Assembly (NCBI RefSeq): GCF_015667795.1
Contig: NZ_JADPEL010000003.1
Coordinates: 143,851-207,850, forward strand
Direction of reading: 5' to 3'
Length of the DNA stretch: 64,000 bases
From: Clostridium sp. D53t1_180928_C8
Lineage (GTDB): Bacteria > Bacillota > Clostridia > Clostridiales > Clostridiaceae
This document shows, one piece after another, positions 63,877 through 64,000 of the stretch (the first letter of the stretch is position 1; every line of letters starts with the position of its first letter). The notes beneath the pieces are model-generated. The model searched no databases and was not told where the DNA came from. It saw nothing but the letters and a program-made list of their open reading frames with translations. The position numbers were made by a program, and so were the translations under genes.

Positions 63877-64000
63877 TTAAGCTTTAACAGCGTTTCTTAT
63901 TACAACTGTGCTCTTGTTAGCACCTGGGATACCACCCTTAACTAATATTAAGTTCTTTTCAGCTATTACTTTAACAACTTCTAAGTTTAATACTGTTGTG
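63877..64000 (-). CDS. rplC: 50S ribosomal protein L3 (C-terminal end; continues past the window)
   Basis: The minus strand from 64000 reads [20 protein letters not shown] then [20 protein letters not shown] and stop. This matches the C-terminus of L3 (N..v..vd.e.nlllvkGavPG..g..v.ir.a.k). It lies 24 bases before rplD, as expected for the S10 operon order L3-L4-L23-L2. Confidence 0.96.
   Translation of the reverse strand, partial: TTVLNLEVVKVIAEKNLILVKGGIPGANKSTVVIRNAVKA

Overview
The window is AT-rich, densely packed DNA from a low-GC Firmicute, almost certainly a motile, spore-forming, butyrate-producing Clostridium (sensu stricto). The evidence is the Clostridium-type flagellar cluster, a ptb-buk butyrate module, CwlD and SleB-type cell-wall enzymes, a two-subunit class I fumarase, and the clostridial order L17-ecfA1-ecfA2-ecfT-truA-L13-S9. 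I saw no tRNA, rRNA, IS element, prophage or CRISPR array. Nearly everything lies on the minus strand; only four genes (28641-30315, 32960-33679, 39403-40260) are on the plus strand.

Region 1 (1-22203) builds and regulates the flagellum. A late unit (flgM-flgN-flgK-flgL-fliW-csrA-fliS-fliD-fliT-like) starts from a near-perfect sigma-D promoter at 20638-20664. Flagellin fliC follows from its own sigma-D promoter at 14762-14788, with a CsrA-site hairpin in its leader. The large basal-body/hook/export operon (flgB to flhB, leaving the window at position 1) is headed by a c-di-GMP-I riboswitch (13266-13336) and an intrinsic terminator with a UUCG loop (13076-13101). A small upstream operon carries a lytic transglycosylase, a YaaR-family protein and FliN. 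Three control layers are therefore legible: c-di-GMP on the early operon, FlgM/sigma-D on the late genes, and FliW/CsrA on flagellin translation.

Region 2 (22310-44562) is metabolic and envelope genes: ptb-buk, a COG2509 flavoprotein, the cdaA-cdaR c-di-AMP synthase pair, an anchored protein of unknown function beside a SleB-type hydrolase, isoaspartyl dipeptidase, a split chromate-type transporter, an XRE regulator, ptsI, nrdAB with two NrdR boxes, a YitT-family protein, class I fumarase, cwlD and a Na/Pi cotransporter preceded by helically phased Pho-box-like repeats. Most units end in clear intrinsic terminators.

Region 3 (44590-64000) is the ribosomal-protein supercluster read right to left: L3 (partial), L4, L23, L2, S19, L22, S3, L16, L29, S17, L14, L24, L5, S14, S8, L6, L18, S5, L30, L15, SecY, Adk, Map, a KOW protein, IF-1, L36, then S13, S11, S4, RpoA, L17, followed by ecfA1A2T, truA, L13 and S9. 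L13-S9 has a consensus promoter and an L13 leader. A second promoter plus a structured leader sits directly before S13-S11-S4-RpoA.

I did not find a wholly new gene system. The most interesting items are regulatory RNA and operator signals (flgB, fliC, rpsM, nrdA-nrdB, Na/Pi and ptb leaders) and a duplicated segment inside the hook-length protein FliK.
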